From Plotosus lineatus (Eukaryota; Chordata; Actinopteri; Siluriformes; Plotosidae), in NCBI GenBank assembly GCA_024760905.1, contig CM045733.1:65819501-65883500 (forward strand): DNA of 64,000 bases. Reading direction: 5' to 3'. Both the position numbers and the translations under genes were made by a program. The notes beneath the pieces are model-generated. The model saw only the letters and a list, made by a program, of their open reading frames with translations. It was not told where the DNA came from and searched no databases. How positions within the stretch are numbered: position 1 is the stretch's first letter; each line of letters starts with the position of its first letter. Below, one piece after another: positions 11,197 through 21,354 of this stretch.

Positions 11197-12480
11197 TGTG
11201 AATATTTCTTTGAACGGCATGGAGAGTGGAAATTTATAGAAATTTAAATTTTTGCTCCAGAGGAGAATATGTGAAGCTTGGATGTTCTCCCTGGACACCC
11301 TGACAAGTAAAAAAATGCTATTAGCAATTCTTAGTTAGTGTATTTATATAAGTATATGGGCTAAAGAACCTTGCGTCAAAGATCAACAGGATCAGAAAGC
11401 ACAATCATTTATACTGCTGGAATCTGTGAAGGAATGCTTAATGCTATTGCCATGGGCAAAATTGAGGGCTAATCATTAAGCCAGTGCATTATTTCTCATG
11501 GGAAATGATTCATCCCAATACCGAGATACCGATCCACCCACATACTGTACAACGAATGCAGAGCTAATAAATTACACACGTAATATCTTGACGGTCTGCT
11601 GCGGAATCATGTTCACACTTTTTTTTGTTGCATAATGGCACCATTTTAATCAATGTTTTTGTGAAAGGTAAAACTCCTGACGTCAAAACCTAGAGTCTAC
11701 ATTTCAAAATCATAGATTAAACACAGTTATAGTAATTTCTGTAATTAAAAGAATGTTATGAATACTCCCTCAATCTGGCGTGTAATGAATAAGCACAACA
11801 GGATTATCTGCTTTCTATTTAATTGTAACCATTCACGCAATGGGTCGGATTTCAGTCTGGGATCGCAAAAAAAAAAAAAAAAAAAAAAGTTTGACTTCCT
11901 GGTTTTATTACAATTTTCCATTTCACCTTGTGGTACAAGTCCTGTTTTAAACATGCTTGATAATAGGTGGACGACTGCAGATAGCAATAAATCTTGATTT
12001 TTCAGTAGATGGGAAGAAAATCATTAAACGTGCATGTATGATTTCCTAAGAAATTTCCTTTCTTTTTTTATAGAGCTTAAACACGGCAGAATTTAAAAAA
12101 AAAAAAAAAAAAAATACATTGTATTTGGAGAGTGAGGATGGGTTTTTTTTTTTTTTTTTTTCCTCAAAGTGTTTTACAAACAGGACAAAATCTAAAGCTA
12201 TGACCATCACATAAATGCTGCAGAATGACAGCTGTTTCCACAGACTAACCAAAAATGCAAGTGCAATCCAGCTGAAAGAACAAAATGAGCCAGATATAAA
12301 CACATGGGTTGGGATGACGGTTAGCATTCAGGAATGCTTACACACGAGACTGGAGGCAGTCCTGGTACAAATAGTACATTTCTGTGATATAATTACATAC
12401 ACTAATAACTCGATTAGTGCAGTATAAGTAACAGGCATAGACATGTTTACCTTTAGTAAACCACATGGAACAAGCTTCAC
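11197..12480. other. No gene or recognised repeat
   Basis: AT-rich, with three homopolymer runs of about 20 nt (A near 11,868 and 12,091; T near 12,142). No coding signal. Confidence 0.5.
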
Positions 12481-12482
12481 AT

Positions 12483-12484
<2 letters not shown>

Positions 12485-12572
<88 letters not shown>
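12485..12572. repeat. (CA)n(GA)n compound microsatellite
   Basis: About 24 CA units directly followed by about 18 GA units. Confidence 0.97.
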
Positions 12573-12576
<4 letters not shown>

Positions 12577-12709
12577 GACTGAGTTGAACATATTTTCATA
12601 TAATTTATTTTATTACAAGTTATAAATATTCTGTATGCATATGATGATGTATGAATGCAAAACTGCTTAAAGATAGTAAAGCCCATTGTTGTCATTTACA
12701 GCATTTTTA

Positions 12710-13312
12710 ACAGACACTTTTATCCAGAGCGACTTACATTTTATCATTAATTTAGATACAACTGAGCAATTGAGAGTTAAGGGCCTTATTCTAGGGGCCA
12801 ACGGTGGGGTTGGAACCCCTGGCCAGTGGTGGTGTACTGGATCAAGTGGGAGGTTAATGATCTGAAGGTCAGCAGTTCAATCCTCATGAGCATCACGTAT
12901 GGGCAAGGCCCTTAACCCACAATTACTCAGTTCTTCTTCTTCTTCTTCTTCTTCTTTCGGCTTTTTCCCTTTCTCGGGAGTCGCCACAGCGAATCATCTG
13001 ATTCGCACATTTGATTTGGCAGAGGTTTTTACGTCGGATGCCCTTCCTTTCACAACCTTTTTTAGCAAGGGACAGAAACACGCTGACGGCTTTGCAGCTA
13101 CTCTTTATGAAAGTCAGCAATGGTTCCTTTACATGAACCTCTCACCATAGACAGTGAGAGACATGTCCCACCTTTGATAACCCAGTTAGCTGCACCGGAG
13201 GGGTGGGGGTGAGGGGGTGGGGGGGCTCAATTACTCAGTTAATACTGTATATATAAAACTGTAAGTCACACTGGATAACAGTGTCTGCCAAATAATGTTG
13301 TCCTTATCCACT
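12710..13312. repeat. SINE-G-like repeat split by a SINE-C insertion
   Basis: The left part has tttatccagagcgacttaca and gagcaattgagagttaaggg. A tRNA-like segment with cagcagttcaatcctc and gggcaaggcccttaaccca follows. After the nested SINE the right part reads caattactcagtt, then actggataacagtgtctgcc. These are hallmark blocks of a common fish SINE. Confidence 0.65.
12933..13227 (-). repeat. SINE-C with RTE-type tail, 5'-truncated
   Basis: Starts with (TTC)n, then the reverse complement of the RTE tail (gtcgccacagcgaatcatct, acgtcggatgcccttccttt). It joins the SINE-C body at the same point as the copy at 10,687 and ends in a G-rich expansion without the tRNA-like head. Direct repeats caattactcagtt (12,920-12,932 and 13,228-13,240) flank it. 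Confidence 0.88.
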
Positions 13313-13357
13313 AAATCACCATAAACTTACATTTTTGACAAATTTATTTGTATTTAT

Positions 13358-13672
13358 GCAAATGAGTACATCAGAGGGACAGCCCATGTAAGATGTTTTG
13401 GAGACAACGTCAGAGAGGCTAGATTGAGATAGTTTGGACATGTACAGAGGAGGGATAGTGAGTATATTGGCAGTAGGATGCTGAGGTTGGAACTACCAGG
13501 CAGAAGGTCTAGAGGAAGACCAAAGAGAAGATTTATGGATGTGGTGAAGGTGGACATGAAGGTAGTTGGAGTAAGAGTCGAAGATACAGAGGACAGGGTG
13601 AGATGGAGGTGGATAGTTTGCTGTGGCGACCCCTGAAGGGAAAAGCCGAAAGGAAAAGAAGAAGAAGAAGTC
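13358..13672 (+). pseudogene. RTE-clade LINE 3' end, copy 1
   Basis: Encodes, with breaks, the C-terminal tail of an RTE-type reverse transcriptase: GTAHVRCFGDNVREARL, then HVQRRDSEYIGSRMLRLELPG, then RPKRRFMDVVK. It ends in ctgtggcgacccctgaaggg and (GAA)n. A stop replaces the tryptophan of the RWFGHV motif (agatagtttgg), so it is dead. It is 5'-truncated, as is usual for LINE insertions. Confidence 0.8.
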
Positions 13673-13688
13673 TTCTTGGATGATGGAG

Positions 13689-14086
13689 AAGTGGCGCTGA
13701 GGAAAAGACAGGAGGCAGAGCTGGAGGTAGCGGAGATGAAAATGTTGAGGTTCTCTCTGGGAGTAACGAGGATGAATAGGATCAGAAATGAGTACATCAG
13801 CGGGACAGCTCATGTAAGATGTTTTGGAGACAAAGTCGGAGAGGCTAGATTGAGATGGTTTGGACATGTAGAGAGGAGGGATAGTGAGTATAATTGAGGT
13901 TGGAACTACCAGGCAGAAGGCCTAGAGGAAGACCAAAGAAGAGATTTATGGATGTGGTGAAGGAAGACATGAAGGTAGTTGGAGTAAGAGAAGAAGATGC
14001 AGAGGACAGGGTGAGATGGAGGCGGATGATTTGCTGTGGCGACCCCTGAAGGGAACAGCCAAAAGGAAAAGAAGAAGAATAAGAAA
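13689..14086 (+). pseudogene. RTE-clade LINE 3' end, copy 2
   Basis: A longer copy of the same LINE tail, from VALRKRQEAELEVAEMKMLR to the (GAA)n end, here with RLRWFGHVERRDSEY intact. It lies head-to-tail directly after copy 1, only about 16 bp apart. A deletion after the DSEY motif shifts the frame. Confidence 0.8.
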
Positions 14087-14551
14087 CGGGTGTCATTTGC
14101 CTGTAAGTCAGTACACAGCCACTAGATGTCGATAATGAGCCAATAAACAGTCACTCACGAATAATAAAGAAGGCATTGTAGGTGGAAATATAGTCAATAA
14201 ATAAATAAATTAATTAATAATAAAAAAAAAAGGAAATGTGAATAACCTGTGGGTACTCAAGGTTTAGAATTTATGACGATTAAATGAGGATGTATATTGA
14301 TATAAATATATATCAATAAGAATTTTTAGATTTAAAATTCTGCATTTAATAAAGTTAATCTGTGATATGAGCTGGTTCAGGTAACGGTCATGTAAATAAT
14401 AGTGTAGTTTTTGGAGTTATTTGTCTCAGTATCACACGCTGTATTTGTTTGCGGTTTGATGTTCTTGTTTTTTGACCCGTGGCTTGTAGCTGCCTGTGGT
14501 GTTCCTTGCACGAGTTCAGGGAGGGGTCAAACAAAAGGCCTCGCCTGCCTC
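14087..14551. other. Upstream flank of tsc22d3
   Basis: Single-copy looking, AT-rich sequence between the RTE relic and the promoter. It includes a (TAAA)/(TTAA)-rich patch near 14,195-14,230. A forkhead-like tcaaacaaaa lies at about 14,527-14,536 and a TGTTCC half-site near 14,500. FoxO and glucocorticoid-receptor control of mammalian GILZ is established, but these single matches are weak. Confidence 0.4.
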
Positions 14552-14633
14552 ATTTGCATAATATATTCCCGCGTCACCACCGACGCCATTTTGACTATAA
14601 ATGCTTGCTGAGGCAGAAATAGCAGTCAGTCAG
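14552..14633 (+). promoter_or_regulatory. tsc22d3 core promoter: octamer, TATA box, initiator
   Basis: An octamer (ATTTGCAT, 14,552-14,559) is followed by a CRE half-site (cgtca in gcgtcacc, about 14,572-14,576), a TATA box (TATAAAT, 14,596-14,602) and an initiator match TCAGTC (14,626-14,631). With A14,628 as +1 the TATA starts 32 bp upstream, the usual spacing. The predicted start leaves a 5'UTR of about 197 nt without any upstream ATG. These are motif matches, not mapped start sites. Confidence 0.65.
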
Positions 14634-14824
14634 CCGACGGTGTTTCTCTGAAACGGAATTGTGTAGAAAGCTGTAGTGCCCGGCTTCACGCGAAGCAAAC
14701 GGCGAAAGCAAAACGAAAAACAACAACAACAACAAAAAAAAAAAAACACGAAACTTGAACGTGGTGTGCCGACAAAGTCGCAAAAGTGGCGACGAATATC
14801 ATTCAGAGCGGGTTAATCCTGAGT
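14628..14824 (+). other. tsc22d3 5' untranslated region (predicted)
   Basis: Runs from the predicted initiator to the start codon and has no ATG, so the start at 14,825 is the first available. It includes an A-rich stretch with (CAA)n near 14,716-14,746. The base at -3 is A, a favourable initiation context. Confidence 0.6.
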
Positions 14825-15979
14825 ATGAACGCCGAGCTGTTCAAGACACCGATGGAGGTGGCAGTGTATCAGCTCCACAACTTCTCCATCTCCTTCTTCT
14901 CGTCGTTCCTGGGAGGAGATGTAGTGTCGGTCAAACTTGACAACAGGTAAATTAAATATGGGTTTTTTTTTTTTTTTTTACCTCAAGAATTCATTGTAGT
15001 GTAGTTCGGGTGTAGTTTGGACCGAGTTTGTATTCTGAAAACATATGGTTGAACATCTGAGGTTCTGTCAGTCACTGCATGTCATCTGTGTGGTGTTTTT
15101 TTTTTTTTTTTTAAATAAATAAAATGTCCAGTTTTTGTGTGGAAACATTTCACATGCTGATCATTCGCATGCTTTTTTTTTGCTTAATTCGATCCCATAA
15201 CACTCGCCATCTTTCTCTCAGCGTTTCATCTCCTGGCTATGATCTTCTCACTGAGTGCTAATGACATTATTTTTCTTTCTTTTTTTTTTCTTTTTTTTTC
15301 ATTTACAGTGCCTCTGGTGCTAGCGTGGTGGCGATAGACAACAAGATCGAGCAAGCAATGGTAAGGAATTCCCCTGAGAATCACTTTTGCAAAAAAATAA
15401 ATTCCTTTCCTAGGCTTGTCCTTCATAACAATGTGTGCAATCCAATTAAATGATCTTTAATATGTAAGATGAGATGCAAATTACAGATCCTACACACGCA
15501 CACCTTTTTAAAAAAAAAAAAATCAAACGATGGAAAGAAAACACACCAACTTGATATGACAATAAGTCTTCACTGCATGATCGCGATACGATTCTGATCC
15601 CTACCAGCAGCGAACCAGCGTGTACGAGCCCAAAGTTTAATCACAAGACTTGTGTAGTGAATGTGATGAAGTCTGAAAACTAAATGTTCTCCTCTCTCTT
15701 TCTTTCTCTCTTTTTTTTTTTTGCATGTAGGATCTTGTCAAGAACCACCTGATGTATGCAGTCAGGGAGGAAGTTGAGATCTTGAAAGAGCAGATCAAGG
15801 AGCTGGCTGAAAAGAACAACCAGCTGGAGCGTGAGAACAGCCTGCTGAAGAACTTGGCCAGCCCAGAGCAGCTGGAGAAGTTCCAGTCACGTCTTCCATC
15901 AGAGCCCATGCTTCCGCTGGAAACGCAGGGGATGGAGACGTCCGAGCTGCACAGCCAGTACAAAAGCTCGGCTGTATAA
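14825..15979 (+). CDS. tsc22d3: TSC22 domain family protein 3 (GILZ-type short isoform)
   Basis: Three coding exons: 14,825-14,946, 15,309-15,360 and 15,731-15,979. The junctions keep frame (N40-S41 split codon; M58 then D59) and give 140 residues against 134 in human GILZ. The N-terminus has [18 protein letters not shown] (residues 10-27). The TSC box spans about residues 41-75 ([18 protein letters not shown], then [17 protein letters not shown]). A leucine zipper follows with L76, L83, L90 and L97 at exact seven-residue spacing and N87 inside it. The acidic, proline-containing tail ([12 protein letters not shown] onward) ends in SSAV, as the mammalian protein does. Members dimerise through the zipper. 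Mammalian GILZ is a glucocorticoid-induced regulator that binds NF-kB, AP-1 and Raf/Ras; in fish this role is inferred. All splice sites are GT-AG. The gene is complete and shows no damage. Longer isoforms from upstream promoters, known in mammals, are not visible here. Confidence 0.97.
14947..15308 (+). other. tsc22d3 intron 1
   Basis: A 362-bp intron: donor cag|gtaaat, acceptor ttcatttacag|t after a T-rich tract. It contains several poly-T runs but no recognised transposon. Confidence 0.93.
15361..15730 (+). other. tsc22d3 intron 2
   Basis: A 370-bp intron: donor atg|gtaagg, acceptor tttgcatgtag|g after a long pyrimidine tract (about 15,691-15,723). No recognised transposon. Confidence 0.93.
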
Positions 15980-16518
15980 GTGGCTCTGCATTGGGGCGGG
16001 CAGAGCCACGGCTCCTTCCTGAAATGGACCTCACAAGTTTTCGTCATTGTTGATGTGCAGCTTCCACCCGAAACTGCCTGTACAGATGGGGGGAACAAAA
16101 ATCCGACCCAAGCGAAGTCCTCCAACGTTTCCAGTGGCCTTTGCCTCTTTCTGTAATATCCGACAATCTCTTCGGACTTATGTGGGAAAAGAGAGAGTGA
16201 TGTAGGTTACAGTACGACCAGACCACCGGCCGCGTAGAGGGGGAATCCCGGCCTAGCTTTTCTCGATGCCTCCTGAGGACGAGAGTGGCTCATCTGACAG
16301 TGCTGGTCCCGAAAAGGCACAAAGGGAGCATTCCCTTAGAGACTTGCTTTCTAAGTCACAAGAGCCCCATGTGGAGCTCTCAACGCTACAAGCTACCTGG
16401 GATTGCACGTAGTCGAGCGTGTTGACTGTGCTTTAGACTCATAAGCTCACATTAGTGGTCTCACATTCACGCATCTACAAGAGCTTATAGTTGAACTGGA
16501 GATTGTGGTCCATGCTGG

Positions 16519-16555
<37 letters not shown>

Positions 16556-17062
16556 CCGCTCTTCATAAGAATCTTCTGTAATTCTTTGCCAATGGGGTTT
16601 GCTGCTTGTGAGGGATGTTCTGCTTTGGTTTTTCTTTTAAAACTGAACAAAATCAACTCCTGTAAACTGTTGATTCGTTTGTTGGGGGTAGTAATGTGTA
16701 TAAATTTGCTTTGTTTTGTAAATTAGCACATAGTGTAAAGAGAACTGATGGACTGATAGTGTGGAGTAGCATCTGCTTGTTGTACATGTGGACTCCTGAT
16801 ATTGCCAACTTGCTCAGTGGCAGGAATGATTTGTGTATGCGTGTTTTCTCAAGAAGACAACATGCCGTTGCGCTAACGTTTCTAACTACCAAAGTTTCAT
16901 TTCATACTCGCGTCATTCATGATCATGTATGCGTGGCAAAGGTATTCTATTTTATTTGTCTTTTTTTGAAGTGTTGTTGCTTAACTGTGTCCACTGAACA
17001 AAGATTTTAACAAATGTATGGATACAAAATGCACATGGCAATAAACCTTATGTTTACACTAA
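15980..17062 (+). other. tsc22d3 3' untranslated region
   Basis: About 1.08 kb from the stop codon to the predicted cleavage site. It holds a 30-nt poly-T at about 16,521-16,550 and no transposon. The frames of 60-104 codons inside it have no coding character. Confidence 0.8.
17040..17045 (+). terminator. tsc22d3 polyadenylation signal AATAAA
   Basis: A canonical AATAAA in gcaataaacc, followed within about 20 nt by a TG/T-rich stretch (ttatgtttacac, gtctttcccg). It is the only well-placed signal after the coding region. Confidence 0.8.
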
Positions 17063-17386
17063 GTCTTTCCCGACTCTGCTGGAATTACTTATGCAGTTAA
17101 TCATAACAACATGTTGCGTAAATCAGAGCGTCACATCGGGTAATGACTAATTTAGCTTTATTTGGTATATACATCTTCAAATATGTTACGTGGACGTGCA
17201 ACATTTAAATTCGTAAGAGCTTGCAATTTATGCATTTTAATTTGTTTCTACCCATTTTGTGCATATTCACCTGATTATGAAGGAAAGTTGAACTTTGTCA
17301 GATAAAATATTAAACTAGCTTGAGTTACCATCTACAAAACATCAAGTTATGTTATTCATACTCTTGTATGTGGGGGGGGGGGAAAC
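17063..17386. other. Downstream flank, nothing recognised
   Basis: AT-rich sequence between the tsc22d3 polyadenylation site and the first downstream SINE. A short G-run lies near 17,373. Confidence 0.5.
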
Positions 17387-17389
17387 TGA

Positions 17390-17660
17390 GCTGGTGGTTA
17401 GGGGTGGGGTCTGCGCTTGTGATTGAGAGGTCGTGGGTTTGATCCCTACAGTGTTAAGATCCCTGGGCAAGGTCTTAACCACAAGTGTGCCTTTGTCTAC
17501 CCAGCAGTATAAATGAGTTCCAGGCTTAAAAAAAAAAACACTGGGACGGTAACCTGTGATGGACAAGTGTCCCATCCAGGAGAGGAGGACCTGAACTTCT
17601 AGTTGCTCCACCAGGCTTAAGCCCTGGCTCAGGTGTTTTATTAAAAAAAAAAAAAAAGAA
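17390..17660 (+). repeat. SINE-F copy (tRNA-derived)
   Basis: The head ctggtggttaggggtggggt has a degraded A box; a B-box-like gggtttgatcc follows. The diagnostic body then reads gggcaaggtcttaaccacaa, cagcagtataaatgagttcc and gtaacctgtgatggac. It matches the better copy at 62,464-62,770. Confidence 0.75.
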
Positions 17661-17686
17661 AGCATACAATGTATTTAAAGTGAATA

Positions 17687-18126
17687 CAGGGATCCGTCAC
17701 TTTCCGCGGTTAATTGGGATTGAGATCCCCCGCGACTGCTGAATTCCGCAAAATAGGACCAATCCCCCCCCGACTGACATGCGTACATGTATATGTGTAT
17801 ATATCAATAAATACATATTCAATGCTATAAATGCTTATAACAATTTATATTCAAAAATAATGCATAAGATGTAAGTAGAATATAAATACACACACATACA
17901 GACGCGCATGCTCACCTCACATAAATAGTTTTGTTGGGGGAGGTTTGGATTGTTTTTTGTTTTTGTTTGTTTGGGTTTTTTTTTTTTTTTGCATAATTAA
18001 TTAGCCTTGTTTTGCAGCATTTTACTGAACTTTTTAGCCCATTCTTCAATGAATATTGAAAAAAAAAAAAAAGCGCAATGCACTGAAGCCTCATGAATTG
18101 AAGTGCGATGTAGCGAGGGATCCCTG
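17687..18126 (-). mobile_element. MITE-A, complete copy (440 bp)
   Basis: Begins CAGGGATCCgTCACTTTCCG and ends GTAGCGAGGGATCCCTG, flanked by TA on both sides (17,685-17,686 and 18,127-18,128). The terminal inverted repeat is about 12-15 bp. There is no coding capacity. Pogo/Tigger assignment rests on the CAG ends, TA duplication and resemblance of the first 25 bp to Tigger-like ends. Confidence 0.8.
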
Positions 18127-18380
18127 TATTGGGTGCTGAAAATTGTGAGGACTTATTCTCTCAACATTTCCCCGACACCACGATTCCAGTAAATCCAGGA
18201 TGCTTACCTGTAATTATTGAGAAATTTTTATGCAATGTAATTATGACTCGAAATAAGATCTTGCAATGTGGATTTGAGTATAACGACATAACAACATATA
18301 AATTGTAAGAGCTCCTGGACATCAGGTACGCGGTAAGTGTTAGAGAAAGGAGCAATGAAACCCTGAGATGACCTCTAGAG

Positions 18381-18573
18381 CAGGGGTGCTCAATCCTGCT
18401 CCTGGAGATCTACCTCCCAGAAGACATTCACTCCAACCCTAATCACGCCCACCTAACCATCCAATCATCTCATCAAGACCTGACTGGATCTTACATGTCA
18501 CATGGGCCACATTAGGGTTGGAGATAAAGTCATCTGGAAGGTAGATCTCCAGGAGCAGGATTGAGCACCCCTG
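18381..18573. mobile_element. hAT-type MITE with perfect 8-bp target duplication
   Basis: A 193-bp near-palindrome. Both ends read CAGGGGTGCTCAATCCTGCT inward; the first 35 bp are identical and similarity continues to about 62 bp. It is flanked by CTCTAGAG at 18,373-18,380 and 18,574-18,581. CAGGGGTG ends and an 8-bp duplication are hAT superfamily hallmarks. The lack of decay points to a recent insertion. Confidence 0.92.
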
Positions 18574-18581
18574 CTCTAGAG

Positions 18582-19374
18582 TCTCCCACAGCCTCGATCA
18601 AAGCAGAGAAAATCTTACCACTGGCACGTTTCGTGAAACTGGAGAGTGTTGGCTTCGCAGGTGGCAAGCGTCCACATACTCAACATTTCAATTCATCTCC
18701 TAACAAGATTTGCCATCCAAAAAAAAAAAAAAAAAAGGTGGATTATAGGAAGGTTGTGCAGTTCAGCTGTCTGTCAAGAAATGTCGACTGGGTCAAATGT
18801 TTCATGCATGGAGACTTTAAAAGAAGTATTGTGTTCGTGTTGGGCTCACTCTAATGAAACACAAGGAGCAGCACTTCAGTTTGTATATGTCGTGACTTAA
18901 GCATTGTCATACGGGTGGAAATGGAAAATAGTCTAAAACCTTTCAAGAATTCCATCAGTACATTTTCTCTTTTTTTTTGTTCTGGTTTCATTGCTTTGTC
19001 CAAGAGCTCTGATTACTGCCCCTGAAGTGGTCTAAATTAAACCATAACCCTGACTGAGATCGGAAAAAAATAGTTTCTGTCTGCAGTAATTCCCTCGGTT
19101 GGGATGTGAGTGCTTTTTAGCGTGGCTGGTGGCTTCTGGCCTGGGTGCAGTACTTCAAAGCCAGCTTTTATGCAACTCTCTTATGCAACTCTCCAACATC
19201 TGGATGAGTATGATGTGGCGAGCTGTTCTGGACACCAGGACTAGACCGACCGCGGTTTGCCTTGCATGCGAATAAAGAGTCATTTGCTGCTAAGCTTTTT
19301 AAATAGCAATCACAAGCATTCCAATAATAATGTACACATCAGCGTAGTGTGTGTGAAAAGGTTCCCTGCAGCCA
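18582..19374. other. No gene or recognised repeat
   Basis: Normal-complexity sequence with one 17-nt poly-A near 18,720. Frames of 84-97 codons cross it without protein-like features. Confidence 0.5.
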
Positions 19375-19375
19375 A

Positions 19376-19690
19376 TGTCATATGATCAAACTGTAGCACG
19401 TCCGCCCCGCAGCAAGAAGATCTGGGTTCGATTCCCGGGTTTCGGCGTGTCTGTGTGGAGTTTGCATGTTTTCCCGTGCTTGTGTGGTTGCGTGCTGTCA
19501 TCCAGGTACTGTTTCCCTCCCACGGTCCGAAACATGCACATGAGGCTAATTGGCTGTTCCCATTGAACCCGAAGTTGTGAGACTGAATGATTACATGTGT
19601 GTTGGCTCTACTGTGGTCTGGTGGGCTGTTCAGGGTGTCTCCCAACTTTGCTTAGAGTCGGCTGAGATATCCACGTTCTCAATGATTACA
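19376..19690 (+). repeat. SINE-D copy
   Basis: Head remnant gtagcacgtccgccccgcag, a perfect B box in gggttcgattcccgg, then tgtgtggagtttgcatgttt and aggctaattggctgttccca, with a degraded L2-like tail (gctgttcagggtgtctccca). Confidence 0.7.
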
Positions 19691-19869
19691 GTTAAACGTC
19701 TCAGATTTACACATAGTACTCAGGACGGGTTTACAAACGGGACTGAGAGAACAAGTCTTTAACCGTACTCAGGTCCAATATTCATTTTTTTAATCCTTTT
19801 TATTCGTAGAGATGGTTATAAAAGATGTGGTAAAGAAATCATCTCCTGATTATTGTAGTTGTCACACTC

Positions 19870-20040
19870 ATAGCTTGGGGTGATAAGAGGCCAACTCGCC
19901 ACTTGTGCATGTTTTTGGACGGTGTCTGGGGCGGACCAAAGTACAGTACCCGAATGAAACCCATGTCAGCACGGGAAGAACGTGCACACTCCATACAGAA
20001 ATGTCTAGATGGAAATCGTGACGCACTACACCACCATCCT
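19870..20040 (-). repeat. SINE-D fragment
   Basis: A reverse copy of the body: cttgtgcatgtttttggac, atgaaacccatgtcagcacg, then cgtgcacactccatacagaa and a head remnant. Confidence 0.55.
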
Positions 20041-20251
20041 GCCCCACCCCTGGTCACCCCTGGGGAAAATAGGCCACATGACTTTTTGTGTGCAAATCTG
20101 TTTTTCTGGCCCTTTTGGGGAAAATATTTGTGCAAGTGTAATTTTTCGGAGTATAAGACCATGTAAACTGTCCTGTCCTCCAGTACGTACTTTACTTTTA
20201 TCCAAAGTATTTATCATGCTTTCCCACTGTGGTGCTGCTGAAATGCATCTA

Positions 20252-20690
20252 AATAATTAATTCATTCATTTTCTGAACTGATTAATCCTAATTGGGGTCA
20301 CAGGGAGGGAGGAGTGGCTGCTGCCCATCTCAGCCGACTCTGAGCGAGGGCAGAGTACACACTGGACAGCTCGCCAGACCATCACCGGGCGCTAATCTTG
20401 TCGAAAGTCAGCAGTGATTCTTTTACAGCCTCGCACCATACATAGACAGTGAGAGTGGGCTTTGATAACACAGTTAGCTGCACTGGGAAGAGGAGGGAGA
20501 GGGGTGGGCTGGGGTCGGGTGGGGTTGGGTGGGGTCGGGGTGGGGTCGAGTGGGGTCCGAGTGGGGTCGGGTGGGGGTGGGTGGGGGGTGGGTGGGCAGT
20601 GACAACCCATCAAGAGTCGGGCTTGAACCCCTAACCTTGGGATCAGTGATCCAGCACCTTTACCACCAGGCCACCAGGACCCCTGCCTGC
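20252..20690 (-). repeat. SINE-C copy with internal G-rich expansion
   Basis: From the L2-like tail (ttcattttctgaactgatta) to the head (taccaccaggccaccagg). The usual short G-run next to ttagctgcactgg has grown to about 115 bp of GGGGT-type repeats (about 20,484-20,600). Confidence 0.8.
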
Positions 20691-20744
20691 ATCTAAAGGC
20701 TACAATTTGAATCAGGTAATTAATGACATGTATACTAGTATTTC

Positions 20745-21095
20745 ATCATCCATTCATTTTCAGAACTACTTAATCCTAATTAGGGTCACGGGGAAGCCGA
20801 CTGAGATCACAGAGGACACCCTGGATAGCTCGTCAGGTACACACAGAACCACTGTGACGGTTATGTAGCCTACTTTTCACTAAAGTCAGCAATGGTTCTC
20901 TTACAGCCTCGCACCATAGACAGTGAGAGACATGGCCGGCCTGTGATAACCCCACCCCAGTTCGCTGGATTCGGGGACAGTAGTGGACAACCTGTCAATA
21001 GTGGAGCTTGAACCGCCAATAACATACAAACGCCACACATAAACACACATCACTGAGTCAGGGACTCGAACCCAGGACCTTCCTGCACTGCTCTT
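20745..21095 (-). repeat. Degraded SINE-C/SINE-D composite
   Basis: L2-like tail, then the SINE-C body (gcaccatagacagtgagaga), ending near 21,020. A SINE-D head remnant (gggactcgaacccaggacct) follows. It is probably two overlapping insertions. Confidence 0.55.
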
Positions 21096-21354
21096 CTAGT
21101 TTAAATATTTATTACCTTTAATGCCATGCGATATGTTGGAGTTATTTCCTGTTATTAATCACGTTAGAACCAGAAGTACAACAACAACTACAGATTATCA
21201 TGATACGTGAAAACCAAAAAAAAAGCCCTCTGTCCTGAAGATTTCTTCCAGGATGAAATATTGACTCTGGAGACTCAGTCCATGTTATATAACTGTCTTC
21301 TTTGAAAAAACTTACCATAACAGTGATGCTTGAAATGAGATTACAGCCGCCTTT

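Noticed and set aside
14755..14940. 61-codon frame overlapping tsc22d3 exon 1
   Set aside because: Its first codon is TTG, there is no upstream ATG in the leader, and it is out of frame with the clear TSC22D3 product.
15637..16125. 162-codon minus frame opposite tsc22d3 exon 3
   Set aside because: A shadow of the conserved coding exon on the other strand; no splice or promoter support.
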